A DNA stretch of 64,000 nt from AP-15 sp963700195 (GTDB lineage: Bacteria; Pseudomonadota; Alphaproteobacteria; ATCC43930; CGMCC-115725). Location of the stretch: positions 1 through 64,000 of the forward strand of contig CAVOWQ010000033.1 in NCBI GenBank assembly GCA_963700195.1, in the 5' to 3' direction. The notes under the pieces were generated by a model. It made no database searches and was not told where the DNA came from. It worked only from the letters and a program-made list of their open reading frames with translations. Shown in pieces: positions 11,974 through 21,013 of this stretch (positions are counted from its first letter, which is position 1; every line of letters begins with the position of its first letter). The position numbers and the translations under genes were made by a program.

Positions 11974-13851
11974 ATGCTTCAAGCGATCCGCTCGAAAGCG
12001 GGATCCTTCGTCGTCAAGGCTCTCTTCGCGCTGCTGATCCTGACCTTCGGCATCTGGGGCATCGGCGATATTTTCCGCAATCGCAGCACCGAGACGGTGG
12101 TCGCCACGGTCGGCGACCGCAGTATCCCGGCCGACGAATTGCAGACCGCCCTGCGCCGGGCGCTCGAACAGCTCAGCGCCCGATTCGGCAGCACGATCGA
12201 TCCGCAGCAAGCCAAACAGCTGGGGCTCGTCGATCAAACGCTCTCGCAGCTGATCGACCGCAGCCTGATCGATCAGGAGGCGGCCCGTCTGAGGCTCGAC
12301 GTTTCGGATGATCTGATCCGCAATGTGATCACCGCCAACCCGAGCTTCAGAGGATCCGACGGGCGTTTCGACCGCGGCCTGTTTGGTTCGGTGCTCGCCG
12401 CGAACAACCTCACCGAGGATCAATATGTCGCGTTGCTGCGCCATGACATCCCGCGCAACGACCTGCTGCAGGCGGTGACGGCCGCGGCGGCAGCACCGCA
12501 ACCGGTCGTCGATCTCCTTTACCGGTACCGCAACGAGAAGCGCACCGCGGACATCGTCGCGCTGCCGACGGCCGGCGTCCCCGATGTCGGACAGCCGGGC
12601 GAGGACGAGCTGAAGACGTTTTACGAGAAGCATCCGGATCTCTTCCGCGCCCCCGAATACCGGGGGTTCACCCTGGTGAGCCTCAGCCCGTCGGACCTCG
12701 CCAAGGACATCGAGATTCCCGAGGCCAAGCTGAAAGAGGAATACGATCAGAGGGGGGACGAGCTGCAGATCCCCGAGCGGCGTGACGTGGAGCAAATCCT
12801 GGCGCCGAGCGAGGAAAAGGCGAAGGAGGCCGAGGCGGCGCTGGTTGCCGGCAAGGATTGGCGAGAGGTCGCAACCACAATCGCCGGGCAGGATCCGGGC
12901 ACGATTGATCTCGGCCTGATGCGACGCGAGGAGATGCCAAACGCGCTTGGCGAGGTCGCTTTCGAATTGCCGCTCGATAAGCCGAGCGAACCGGTCAAAA
13001 CCCCGCTCGGGTGGCACATTTTGCGGGTCGTCAAGATCGAGCCGCCGGTTACGCAAACCTTCGATGAGGCCAAGCCCAAGCTCGAAGCCGATCTCACGCA
13101 GCAGGAAGCGGTCGACCGGATCTACAAGGTCGCGAACAACGTCGATGACGCCTTGGCGGGGGGCGCGACGCTCAGCGACGCCGCCGCAAAATTCGGGCTG
13201 AAGACGACGATCGTCGAGGCGGTCGACAACGGCGGTCACGATTCCCAGGACAAGCCGGTGGAGTTGCCGGTGCCCGCCGAGGATGTTTTGAAGCTCGCCT
13301 TTGCAACCGATCAAGGACAGACGAGCCGGGTCACTGAGACGCCGGACGGCGCGATCTTTGCGCTGCGAATTGACAAGGTCGTCCCGTCCCAGGTCAAGCC
13401 GCTGGACGACGTGAAGGACAAGGCGGTAGCTGCTTGGCAGGCGGATCGGCGGCGCGAGATCGTCGCCAAGGAGGGCGAGGAGCTCGCCGCGGCGGTGACC
13501 CCCGGGACGCGTCTGGCGACGGTAGCCGGCGAGAAAGGGCTGAAGGTGACGACCTCGCCGCCCTTTACCCGGCATCCCCAGAACGACACTGCGGTCCCCC
13601 CGCCGCTCGTCGGCAAGCTGTTCGCGGCAAAGCCCGGCGAGGTCGTCACCGCTTCGGATGCGACCGGGTCATACGTCGCGCAGCTCGACGAGGTGCAGCG
13701 CCCCGAGGAAGTGTCGCAAACCGCGGCAGCGGGCTTGTCGCACGAACTCGACACCGCGCAGCAGACAGACCTCGCCGAAGAATTAACTCGGGCATTGCGC
13801 GCCCGCTTCCCGGTCGAGATCCACCGCGAAGTCCTCGACCGGTATTTCTGA
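11974..13851 (+). CDS. ppiD: PpiD-type membrane-anchored peptidyl-prolyl isomerase/chaperone
   Basis: A periplasmic folding factor anchored in the inner membrane that meets proteins leaving SecYEG. It opens with a short cytosolic piece and one transmembrane helix (FVVKALFALLILTFGIWGIG), then a SurA-like N-terminal chaperone region (about residues 35-190). A parvulin-type domain follows (about 255-375, with EQILAPSEEKAKEAEA and LGWHILRVVKIE). The C-terminal chaperone region ends at VLDRYF. 625 residues is typical. Its position beside secG and tpiA suits an export-linked role. Confidence 0.9.
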   Translation: MLQAIRSKAGSFVVKALFALLILTFGIWGIGDIFRNRSTETVVATVGDRSIPADELQTALRRALEQLSARFGSTIDPQQAKQLGLVDQTLSQLIDRSLIDQEAARLRLDVSDDLIRNVITANPSFRGSDGRFDRGLFGSVLAANNLTEDQYVALLRHDIPRNDLLQAVTAAAAAPQPVVDLLYRYRNEKRTADIVALPTAGVPDVGQPGEDELKTFYEKHPDLFRAPEYRGFTLVSLSPSDLAKDIEIPEAKLKEEYDQRGDELQIPERRDVEQILAPSEEKAKEAEAALVAGKDWREVATTIAGQDPGTIDLGLMRREEMPNALGEVAFELPLDKPSEPVKTPLGWHILRVVKIEPPVTQTFDEAKPKLEADLTQQEAVDRIYKVANNVDDALAGGATLSDAAAKFGLKTTIVEAVDNGGHDSQDKPVELPVPAEDVLKLAFATDQGQTSRVTETPDGAIFALRIDKVVPSQVKPLDDVKDKAVAAWQADRRREIVAKEGEELAAAVTPGTRLATVAGEKGLKVTTSPPFTRHPQNDTAVPPPLVGKLFAAKPGEVVTASDATGSYVAQLDEVQRPEEVSQTAAAGLSHELDTAQQTDLAEELTRALRARFPVEIHREVLDRYF

Positions 13852-13986
13852 GCTCTACCTTAGACCTCCATTTCAAAACGGGTATCGTCGCGGGGGCGAC
13901 GACGGCCGACGCAATCTGATCGGATGATGCTATAAGCGCATGGAAATTCCGAGGTGCGGGCCGCGTTGCCGGCAGGAGAAAAAACA

Positions 13987-15015
13987 ATGGAAATCGGGGT
14001 TTATCATGAATTTCACTGCCGGCCGGACCAGACCGCGGCGGCGGCGTACGAGGAGGCGCTGGGACAAGTCGAGGCGGCCGACCGCTGGGGGCTCGATGCG
14101 ATCTGGCTCGCCGAAATTCACCAGCAGGCCCGCCGCTCGGTGCTGAGCGCGCCGCTGACTGTCGCCGCCGCGATTGCGGCGCGGACGCAACGCATCAAGA
14201 TCGGCACCGGCGTGCAGGTTCTGCCGCTCTGTCATCCGCTGCGCCTTGCCGAAGAGACCGCGACGATCGACCAAATCAGCAAAGGCAGATTGCTGTTCGG
14301 CGTCGGACGCAGCGGCAACCCGCGATCCTATGTCGCCTACGGCGTGCCTTACTCGGAAAGCCGCGAGCGCTTTCTCGAGACGCTCGAGATCGTCAAGCAG
14401 GCATGGACGCAACCGACTTTCTCGTACGAAGGCAAGTACTACAGCTTCAACAACGCCTCCGCCGTGCCGAGACCCTATCAGCAGCCGTGCCCGCCGATCC
14501 GCGTCGCCGCCGCCAGCGAGGAGACTTTCCCGTCACTAGGCGAGGCCGGGTATCCGATTTTTGTCGCCGTGCGCAGCGGCTCGCTTGCGGGACTGGCGCC
14601 GGACCTTGCCGCTTACCGCGGGGCATACCGGGAGGCCGGCCACCCGGGCGAGGGCGAAGTTTATCTGCGGCTGACCCTGCACATCGCCGATACCGACCGG
14701 GAGGCGCAGGAACAAGCCGAGGAGAGCATCATGTCCGGCTATCGGACTTTGAGCACGCGGCTGGAAAATTCGCCCAACCGCCGCCGTGCGGCGGAGGCGG
14801 CGACGGTGCGCACGATCTCCTACGAAGAAGTCATGCGCGATAAGGTCATCATCGGCAGCCCGGAAACTGTCGCCGGCCGCCTGCAGCAACTGCATGACGA
14901 GCTGGGATTGAACGGCATTCTGGCGGAGCTGAATTTCGGGGCGCGGATCCCGCCCGAGCCAATGACGCGCTCGTTGCAGTTGCTCTGCCAAGAGGTCATG
15001 CCGCGCTTGCAATAG
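13987..15015 (+). CDS. LLM-class (luciferase-like) flavin-dependent oxidoreductase
   Basis: A TIM-barrel FMN-dependent monooxygenase of the bacterial luciferase superfamily. IWLAEIHQ near residue 40, then RIKIGTGVQVLPLCHPLRLA and EETATIDQISKGRLLFGVGR, are the typical barrel strands. The C-terminal half carries IIGSPETVAGRLQQL, the common substrate-filter helix. The product is 342 residues with ATG at 13987 behind a CAGGAGA ribosome site. Its substrate cannot be read from the sequence. It stands alone, convergent with the TauE/SafE gene, whose stop lies 1 base past its own. Confidence 0.85.
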   Translation: MEIGVYHEFHCRPDQTAAAAYEEALGQVEAADRWGLDAIWLAEIHQQARRSVLSAPLTVAAAIAARTQRIKIGTGVQVLPLCHPLRLAEETATIDQISKGRLLFGVGRSGNPRSYVAYGVPYSESRERFLETLEIVKQAWTQPTFSYEGKYYSFNNASAVPRPYQQPCPPIRVAAASEETFPSLGEAGYPIFVAVRSGSLAGLAPDLAAYRGAYREAGHPGEGEVYLRLTLHIADTDREAQEQAEESIMSGYRTLSTRLENSPNRRRAAEAATVRTISYEEVMRDKVIIGSPETVAGRLQQLHDELGLNGILAELNFGARIPPEPMTRSLQLLCQEVMPRLQ

Positions 15016-15016
15016 C

Positions 15017-15850
15017 CTAAGCCCAGACGAGGCTGACGACGAAACGCAGCGATGCGGCAATCAGAAACAGCCCAAAGCCAATTTCCAGCCGGCGCCTCGG
15101 CAACGCATGCGCGAGGCGGGCGCCGAGCGGGGCGATCCAACTCGAGATCGGCGCGATCATGACGACGCCGATCACCGAGACGAAGCCGATCGACAGATGC
15201 GGCAATTGCGCATGATGAGGTAGGCCGGCGATCAGGTAGCCGATTGTGCCGGCGATCGTGATCGGGACGCCGAGGCCGGCCGAGGTCGCCACGGCGTTAT
15301 GGATCGGCACGCCGTAGAGCGTCATCATCATCGTCGCGAGCGAGCCGCCGCTGATCCCCATCAGCGACGACGCAAGTCCGACTATAAAGCCGCACCCGGC
15401 CATTCCGGCTCGCCCTGGCAGGCTTCTGCCCAGCACCCAGGTCTCGCGTCCCACAAGGAGCTTGGCCGCGATGACACCGGCGATCACAACAAAAGCCAGC
15501 TCAAACACTTGCGCGGGTGCAAACGCCGCCGTCACTGACCCGGCTGCGACGCCTATTACCGCCGGCACCGCCCAGGACCGCATTACTGCCGCGATCACCA
15601 GACCCTTTGCCCGATGCGCCCGGTACGACCGCACGGCGGTCGGCACGATGATCGCGAGAGAAGTTCCGATGCACAGCTGCATGCGGATTTCTTCGGGCAC
15701 ACCGAGAAGGCGGAACACCTCGAACAGCACCGGAACGATGACGGCGCCGCCGCCAACCCCGAACAACCCTGCAAGCAGACCCGTCACGACCCCGGCGCCC
15801 ATTACGGCGATCGCGAGCAAGACCAGTTCGCCGATGGGCACCCCCGCCAT
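15017..15850 (-). CDS. TauE/SafE-family sulfite/organosulfonate-type exporter
   Basis: A membrane permease of the TauE/SafE (DUF81) family. Two similar halves are visible, each with an alpha-helical hairpin and a Gly-rich motif: LLAGLFGVGGGAVIVPVLF in the first and GLASSLMGISGGSLATMMM in the second. 277 residues with about eight hydrophobic spans is normal. It starts 4 bases after the MmgE/PrpD gene, so the two are almost certainly cotranscribed. Substrates of the family include sulfite, sulfoacetate and other small organic anions; the partner gene hints at a carboxylate, which is an inference. Confidence 0.87.
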   Translation of the reverse strand: MAGVPIGELVLLAIAVMGAGVVTGLLAGLFGVGGGAVIVPVLFEVFRLLGVPEEIRMQLCIGTSLAIIVPTAVRSYRAHRAKGLVIAAVMRSWAVPAVIGVAAGSVTAAFAPAQVFELAFVVIAGVIAAKLLVGRETWVLGRSLPGRAGMAGCGFIVGLASSLMGISGGSLATMMMTLYGVPIHNAVATSAGLGVPITIAGTIGYLIAGLPHHAQLPHLSIGFVSVIGVVMIAPISSWIAPLGARLAHALPRRRLEIGFGLFLIAASLRFVVSLVWA

Positions 15851-15854
15851 TGGC

Positions 15855-17210
15855 TCAGCCGCGGCCGAAGCGGCGCACCAGCTCAGTAAGCTCGGCGATG
15901 CTTTGCCACTGCTCGCAGCGGTCGACCGCGTTCTCGACGCTGCTCACGCCCTGTGGGCGCAGAACGACGCCGGCGAGCTCGCGGAATTTTCCGCGGATCT
16001 CGGATTCGGCGAAAGGCTGCTGAAAGTCGCCCCTGTGGCTGTCGCGCGAATGGGTGCTGTGGCGGCCGTCCGTCAGGGTCACGGTGACGCGGGCCGGCCT
16101 CAGCCGCGGCGCCACCGCGGTCATCGCCGGGTCCTCCGTCACATGCACGCGGTGACGCAGCGCCACAATTGCCGAGTCGTCGAGAGCGGAATCGTCGAGC
16201 GCCGCATAGCCGGCATTGCCTCGCACCACCATCGCCGCAGCAGCATGAGGAAGCGAGTATTTGGAGGCGAAGTAATTCGGCGGATCGGGGTTACGCATCA
16301 CTGAAGCAAACCGGTAGGTCGCAATGTCGATCTGCTCGACCTCGTCAGCCTGTGGGTGCAACGCGGCCAGCGCCTCCTGAAGACAATCGAGCGCCGGGTG
16401 GATCGGGTTGCAGCACGCATAGAGCCGGAAATAATTGCGGGTGATGTGCCAGACCGTGCCCAGGTCTTCGAGTAGGCGTTCGGGCGTGAAGCCGCTTCCG
16501 ACCAGTTCGCCGAGAGCCTGCTCGACGGCATCGTCCTGTGCCTCGAAACCGGCACGCGCCAATTCGGGCGCGAGCGCTGCAGCAAAGCCGCTCATCCCGC
16601 CGGCAACATTGAGCGCCGTCGCGCCCGCCACTGCGTTGGTATAGCTCGGCGTCAGCAGCAACGTCGTCGCAATGCGCATGGCGCGGCTGATGCCGGCCGC
16701 GTCGAGCCCGCAGAGCCGCGCTCCCGCAGCGGCCGCAGCGAGCAGCGACACCTGTCCGTTCTGGTGCGCCAATGGCCGGGGCGTGAAGCCGCCCGCCAGC
16801 CGTGCGGCGACATCATAACCGAGGACGAACGCGGCGAGCATGTCGCGGCCGGAGCTTCCGAGGTGCTCGCCGACCGCCAATACTCCGGGCAGTACCTGCA
16901 TCGCCGCCTGTCCGGAAACAAAGCGCAGCCCCTCGCACAGCTCGATCGATCGCCCGGCGATGCCGTTCAACAACGCGGCGGTGCGTGAATCATGCATCGG
17001 CCAGCCCCGCGCAAACACCGTGGCCCCGGTCCCGGCAGTGCCGGCGAGAGCGTCCCTCAGCCCGCGCACCTCGGGACGTTCCGAGCCCGCCAGGATGACC
17101 CCCAGGGTGTCGAGCAGCACCAGCTTTGCATGGCGCTGCACGGGCGCCGGAATATCCTCCCATTGTGTCTGCGCGACAAACTGCGCCAGGGCTTCCATCT
17201 GCAGACCCAT
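15855..17210 (-). CDS. MmgE/PrpD family protein
   Basis: Related to 2-methylcitrate dehydratase and cis-aconitate decarboxylase. The all-helical N-terminal domain shows VLLDTLGVILAGS, the HDSRTAALLNGIAGRSIEL region and an AFVLGYDVAARLAGG helix. RNYFRLYACCNPIHPALDCL holds the conserved Y-x-x-C-x-x-x-H substrate segment. 451 residues is normal. ATG at 17210 has AAAGGAG about ten bases upstream. It forms a two-gene unit with the TauE/SafE permease. The specific acid is unknown. Confidence 0.85.
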   Translation of the reverse strand: MGLQMEALAQFVAQTQWEDIPAPVQRHAKLVLLDTLGVILAGSERPEVRGLRDALAGTAGTGATVFARGWPMHDSRTAALLNGIAGRSIELCEGLRFVSGQAAMQVLPGVLAVGEHLGSSGRDMLAAFVLGYDVAARLAGGFTPRPLAHQNGQVSLLAAAAAGARLCGLDAAGISRAMRIATTLLLTPSYTNAVAGATALNVAGGMSGFAAALAPELARAGFEAQDDAVEQALGELVGSGFTPERLLEDLGTVWHITRNYFRLYACCNPIHPALDCLQEALAALHPQADEVEQIDIATYRFASVMRNPDPPNYFASKYSLPHAAAAMVVRGNAGYAALDDSALDDSAIVALRHRVHVTEDPAMTAVAPRLRPARVTVTLTDGRHSTHSRDSHRGDFQQPFAESEIRGKFRELAGVVLRPQGVSSVENAVDRCEQWQSIAELTELVRRFGRG

Positions 17211-17384
17211 CGACGATGACTCCTTTCATCCACCGCAGCGCCTACGGAAGTTTGAGTTGCTTCCGGGGCGGCGACAGCTTATACAAGCCAGCGGGGTTGT
17301 GCAGACACCCCGTCAGACGGCCAACCGTCCAAGTTCTGCGCGCTTCACGTTGCGAGGAGCGCGCATCATGGATGGAGGCCGTTT

Positions 17385-17850
17385 TTGATTCTTGCCCGAG
17401 CGCTCCCCTCCGTGTCGGCGGTATTTCTCGCGGCAGGCCTCATTTGGTCTGCCGCAGCGGCGGCCCAGATTGTCGGCGCGCCCCTTCTGCTCGAGACCAA
17501 GATCCCGCTGGGCCAAGTTAACGGCGGGATCGATCACCTGGGCATCGATGTGAAGCGTCAGCGGCTGTTTGTTGCCGAGCTCGGCAATAACAGCCTGGGC
17601 GCGGTAGATCTGGCAGCCGGGAAGGTGCTGCGCACGATCGCCGGCTTGAGCGAACCCCAGGGCGTCGCCTATGTCCCGAATGCCGACAGCGTCTTTGTGG
17701 CGAATGCCGGCGACGGCTCGGTGCACGTTCTGGGCGGCGATGATCTTGCGCCGATCGGACGCATCGAGCTCGGCGAGGATGCCGACAATGTACGGGTGGA
17801 CACTCGACGCAATCGGGTGCTCGTAGGTTATGGCAACGGCGCGGGGCTGG
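17385..17850 (+). pseudogene. 5' part of a YncE-like beta-propeller protein, truncated by a junction
   Basis: The first 155 residues are a secreted beta-propeller of the YVTN/YncE type. A signal peptide (LPSVSAVFLAAGLIWSAAAAAQ) is followed by repeated blades such as GIDHLGIDVKRQRLFVAELG, GLSEPQGVAYVPNADSVFVA and GEDADNVRVDTRRNRVLVGY. Family members run to about 330-360 residues. Here similarity stops after VLVGYGNG, and the frame continues into unrelated codons to a stop at 17954. The downstream DNA in another frame is the tail of a different gene, so a deletion has joined the two. Confidence 0.7.
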
Positions 17851-18031
17851 ACTGGGCAACGGTGCGCAGGTACAGGACAGTATTGCGATCGACTTCGGAC
17901 TGCGGGGAGCGCGCGTCAATGACCACACCGTGGGGGAGATCCGCGCCGGGGTGACCTTCGCCTTCGGCGTCGCAAAGGGGCCCGATATTTTGTCGCGCCT
18001 TTTCGCTGCGGCGCTGCATGGAATCCGCTAG
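17848..18031 (+). pseudogene. 3' tail of an outer-membrane beta-barrel-like protein
   Basis: A second frame opens exactly where the beta-propeller ends and reads LGNGAQVQDSIAIDFGLRGA, then VNDHTVGEIRAGVTFAFGV and a short amphipathic end to a stop at 18029-18031. Alternating hydrophobic residues closing on an aromatic strand resemble the last strands of an outer-membrane barrel, but I cannot name the family. It has no start of its own. The stop overlaps the GTG that may start the following MFS gene, suggesting the lost gene was once its upstream operon partner. Confidence 0.5.
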
Positions 18032-19296
18032 TGCGCAGACGATGGTCGACCGGCGAGGAATGGTGGCGGCCGATGCCGCCGGGGGCCTCGGCCGATGCAT
18101 TGCGAGTATTGATGGCGCGCGGCGTGCGGGCGTTTGGCGATGGCTTTGTCGCGTTGCTGCTGCCCATCTACCTTGTCGAGCTTGGCTTCAGCGCGCTCGC
18201 GATCGGCGCCATTGTGACCAGCACGCTGATCGGCACCGCGCTGCTGACACTCTGGGTCGGGTGGATTGCAAACCGGCATTCCCGACGCTTGCTTCTCCTC
18301 GCCGCGGCGGTGCTGATGGCGGCGACCGGGGCCGGCTTTGCAGTCATCACCGATATCTGGCCGCTCCTCGTTATCGCCTTTGTCGGCACAATGAACCCGA
18401 CTTCGGGCGATGCCAGCGTTTTCGTGCCCCTCGAACAGACCGTACTCACCCAGACGATCGAGCCGCGCCGCAGAACTGCGCTGTTTGCTCGCTACAGCGT
18501 TATCGGGTCCGGCGCGACTGCGCTTGGCGTGCTGGCGGCGACGCTTCCCGACTTCATGGCGACGTGGATCGGGTGCACCCGGACGGCCGCCATACAATTG
18601 ATGTTCGGGCTTTATGCCGCATTGGGATTGGTCGCCCTCTCGATCTATCGGCCGCTCTCGCCGCAGGTCGAGATTGCCGACGAGGCGCCGAAGGCGCCGC
18701 TGCAGCAATCAAAGATGCTGGTCTATGGCATGGCTGCGCTCTTCGGCATGGATTCATTCGGCACCGGATTTTTGCTGCAATCGCTCCTCGCGCTGTGGCT
18801 TTACCAGGCGTTCCAGATTTCGGTTACGACCGCCGCGGCGATCCTATTCTGGAGCAGCCTTTGCTCCGCCGTCTCCTATCTCATCGCGGTGCCGATCGCC
18901 GTGCGGATCGGGCTCATCAACACGATGGTGTTCACGCATCTGCCGTCCAACGTTCTTTTGATCCTGATCCCGTTCGCCCCCAACCTTGCGACTGCGATCG
19001 GCCTATTGCTCGCCCGCAGCGCGCTGTCGCAAATGGATGTGCCGACGCGGGCCTCTTACGTGATGGCCGTAGTGACCCCGCGCGAGCGGCCGGCGGCGGC
19101 CAGCATCACTGCGGTCCCGAAGACCTTCGCTTGGGCCGCGGGCTCGCTGATTTCCGGCTACCTGCTGACGCTTTCGAGCTTCGGCTGGCCACTCTTGATC
19201 GGCGGCGTCATCAAGGGCGTCTACGACATTCTGCTGCTGATCAAGTTTCAGAAGGTGCGTCCTCCCGAGGAGGCCGCCGTCCCATCCGCGCAGTAA
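18031..19296 (+). CDS. major facilitator superfamily transporter
   Basis: A polytopic membrane protein of about 421 residues with around 12 hydrophobic spans, for example FVALLLPIYLVELGFSALAI and LLIGGVIKGVYDILLLIKF. It has an MFS-type cytosolic turn after helix 2 (GWIANRHSRR) and a central cytosolic loop after about residue 205. GTG at 18031 overlaps the stop of the preceding remnant; ATG at 18073 (MPPGASADALRV) is an equally plausible start. The substrate cannot be inferred. The superoxide dismutase gene begins 15 bases downstream, so they are likely cotranscribed. Confidence 0.82.
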   Translation: MRRRWSTGEEWWRPMPPGASADALRVLMARGVRAFGDGFVALLLPIYLVELGFSALAIGAIVTSTLIGTALLTLWVGWIANRHSRRLLLLAAAVLMAATGAGFAVITDIWPLLVIAFVGTMNPTSGDASVFVPLEQTVLTQTIEPRRRTALFARYSVIGSGATALGVLAATLPDFMATWIGCTRTAAIQLMFGLYAALGLVALSIYRPLSPQVEIADEAPKAPLQQSKMLVYGMAALFGMDSFGTGFLLQSLLALWLYQAFQISVTTAAAILFWSSLCSAVSYLIAVPIAVRIGLINTMVFTHLPSNVLLILIPFAPNLATAIGLLLARSALSQMDVPTRASYVMAVVTPRERPAAASITAVPKTFAWAAGSLISGYLLTLSSFGWPLLIGGVIKGVYDILLLIKFQKVRPPEEAAVPSAQ

Positions 19297-19311
19297 AACT
19301 GGAGAGATCCG

Positions 19312-20040
19312 ATGACGATCAAACTTGAAAGACGGGCCTTTGTTCAGGCGGGCGTCGCGCTTGCCGCGGGAGCCGCTGCGGCTGCCTCCGCTTCACCAGC
19401 CGCGGCACAAACCGCGAGCCCGGCTGCGGCCGGGCCAAAGCCGGCGACTTTCGACGTCAAACCGATGCCGTTCGATCCCACCAAGATCAAAGGCTTATCG
19501 GAGAAGATTTTAACCAGCCATTACGCCAACAACTACACCGGTGCGGTCAAACGGCTCAATCAAATCACCGAGCAGCTCGCCGGGCTCGATTACGCCAAGG
19601 CACCCGGATACTTGATCAACGGGCTGAAGCGCGAGGAACTGATCGCCACCAATTCGATGATACTGCACGAAGTTTATTTCGGCGGGCTCGGTCCCGAGGA
19701 GAGCCGCCCCGGCCCGGCGCTCGCCGAAGCACTCGCCCGTGACTTCGGCTCTTTCGAATGGTGGCGCGCGCAATTTGTCGCGATGGGCAAGGCCGAAGGC
19801 GGCGGCTCCGGCTGGGTGATCCTGACTTGGGACCCCCGCGACAAGCGGCTGATCAACGCCTGGGCGGCCGACCACACGACGACCCTGGCCAGCGGCCAGC
19901 CGATCCTCGTTCTCGACATGTACGAGCATGCCTATCAGATGGATTACGGCGCCAAGGCGGGGGACTATGTCGACGCCTTCATGAAGGCGATCCGCTGGGC
20001 GAACGCCGATAATCTCTACGCGCAGCACGCGCGCAGCTGA
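19312..20040 (+). CDS. sodB: Fe/Mn superoxide dismutase with an export signal
   Basis: Dismutates superoxide. The four metal ligands are visible at about H70 (ILTSHYANN), H119 (MILHEVYFGG), D202 and H206 (VLDMYEHAYQMDYG). Unlike the usual cytosolic enzyme it carries about 45 extra N-terminal residues. These have a twin-arginine-like ERRAF followed by an Ala-rich hydrophobic stretch ending in AAAQ, consistent with Tat export to the periplasm. Fe or Mn preference cannot be read safely, so the symbol is provisional. It follows the MFS gene closely and is followed by an enoyl-CoA hydratase after 36 bases. Confidence 0.88.
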   Translation: MTIKLERRAFVQAGVALAAGAAAAASASPAAAQTASPAAAGPKPATFDVKPMPFDPTKIKGLSEKILTSHYANNYTGAVKRLNQITEQLAGLDYAKAPGYLINGLKREELIATNSMILHEVYFGGLGPEESRPGPALAEALARDFGSFEWWRAQFVAMGKAEGGGSGWVILTWDPRDKRLINAWAADHTTTLASGQPILVLDMYEHAYQMDYGAKAGDYVDAFMKAIRWANADNLYAQHARS

Positions 20041-20076
20041 TAGGCTCCGGGTCCAAAGCATCCAAGCGAGGCGAAA

Positions 20077-20871
20077 ATGGCAGTCGTCGAAACCGAGCGT
20101 CACGGGCAGGTCCTCGTCGTGCGGATGAACCGGCCCGAGCGCCTCAACGCGCTCAGCCATGAGATGCGCACGAGGCTCGCCGAGACCTGGACCGAGTTCC
20201 GCCGCGACAACGAGCTCGAAGTTGCGATCTTCACCGGGGCCGGCCGGGCGTTCTGCGCTGGCGAGGACATGAAGGAATCGCTGCAGCACGGCGCACCCGG
20301 CGGCCGGCGGCCGGCAATCGAAGACCCGTTCATGTCGGGGGCCTTGGAGAAGCCGGTCATCGCCGCGGTCAACGGCTATGCGATGGGCGGCGGGTTCATG
20401 CTGGTCGAGCGCACCGACCTGCGGGTCGCCGCGCGGGGTGCAGTCTTCGAGGTGTCCGAGGCAAAGCGTTGGCTGCTCGGCGGTTACAATCATGGGCACA
20501 TCGCGAACCTGCCCTACCCGATCGCGATGGAGATGGCTCTCGGCTTTCGCTTCACCGCCGAGCGGTTCTACGAGATCGGCTTTCTCAATCGCTTGGCGGA
20601 CGCCGACCAGTTGATCCCGAGCGCGCTCGCGATGGCAGAACATCTGTTAACCCTGCCGCCGGCCTCGCGAGTCAACACCGTCCATATGATGCGTCAGATG
20701 CGCCCGGTTCCGTCGGCCGAGCAGCAGCACCTCGCCGCCGCTTTGCACGAGCACGGCGCCAAGAGCGACCTAATCGAATCACGCGCCGCCTTCGCCGAAA
20801 AGCGGCCGCCCCGGTTCAAAGGCTGGGATGACCCGGACGACCGTTACCGGCTGCCCTCACTCGACGAATAG
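20077..20871 (+). CDS. enoyl-CoA hydratase/isomerase family protein
   Basis: A crotonase-fold protein of 264 residues. The oxyanion-hole segments are present: AGRAFCAGEDMKES (near residue 58) and VNGYAMGGGFMLVERTDLRV (near residue 98). The region that holds catalytic Glu residues in true hydratases reads VSEAKRWLLGGYNHG, so the exact reaction is uncertain: hydratase, isomerase or another crotonase reaction. It has its own AGGCG-type ribosome site and may belong to the MFS-sod unit. Confidence 0.85.
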   Translation: MAVVETERHGQVLVVRMNRPERLNALSHEMRTRLAETWTEFRRDNELEVAIFTGAGRAFCAGEDMKESLQHGAPGGRRPAIEDPFMSGALEKPVIAAVNGYAMGGGFMLVERTDLRVAARGAVFEVSEAKRWLLGGYNHGHIANLPYPIAMEMALGFRFTAERFYEIGFLNRLADADQLIPSALAMAEHLLTLPPASRVNTVHMMRQMRPVPSAEQQHLAAALHEHGAKSDLIESRAAFAEKRPPRFKGWDDPDDRYRLPSLDE

Positions 20872-20910
20872 AAGCCTGTCGCCGCCCAGCTTTCCAACGA
20901 GTTCCGGTCT

Positions 20911-20998
20911 GTCATTGCGAGGAGCCGAAGGCGACCAAGCAATCTCCCGGCGGGGAATCTCGATAGGCACGAGATTGCCGCGCTGCGCTCGCAATGAC
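20911..20998. repeat. palindromic intergenic repeat (GTCATTGC ... GCAATGAC)
   Basis: An 88-bp element begins GTCATTGCGAGGAGCCGAAG and ends CTGCGCTCGCAATGAC, so its ends are inverted copies. It also contains an internal AGCAATCTC/GAGATTGC pair. This type of dispersed element is common between genes in alphaproteobacteria. It lies between the convergent stops of the hydratase and the polyprenyl synthase and may help end transcription. Confidence 0.75.
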
Positions 20999-21013
20999 CG
21001 CCTTTCGCCTCCG

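Noticed and set aside
11896..13575. 559-codon open frame opposite ppiD
   Set aside because: Arg/Leu/Asp-rich antisense frame typical of GC-rich shadows; the plus strand is a clear PpiD with membrane anchor.
19473..20643. 377-codon minus-strand frame across sod and the hydratase
   Set aside because: Antisense shadow covering two well-supported plus-strand genes.
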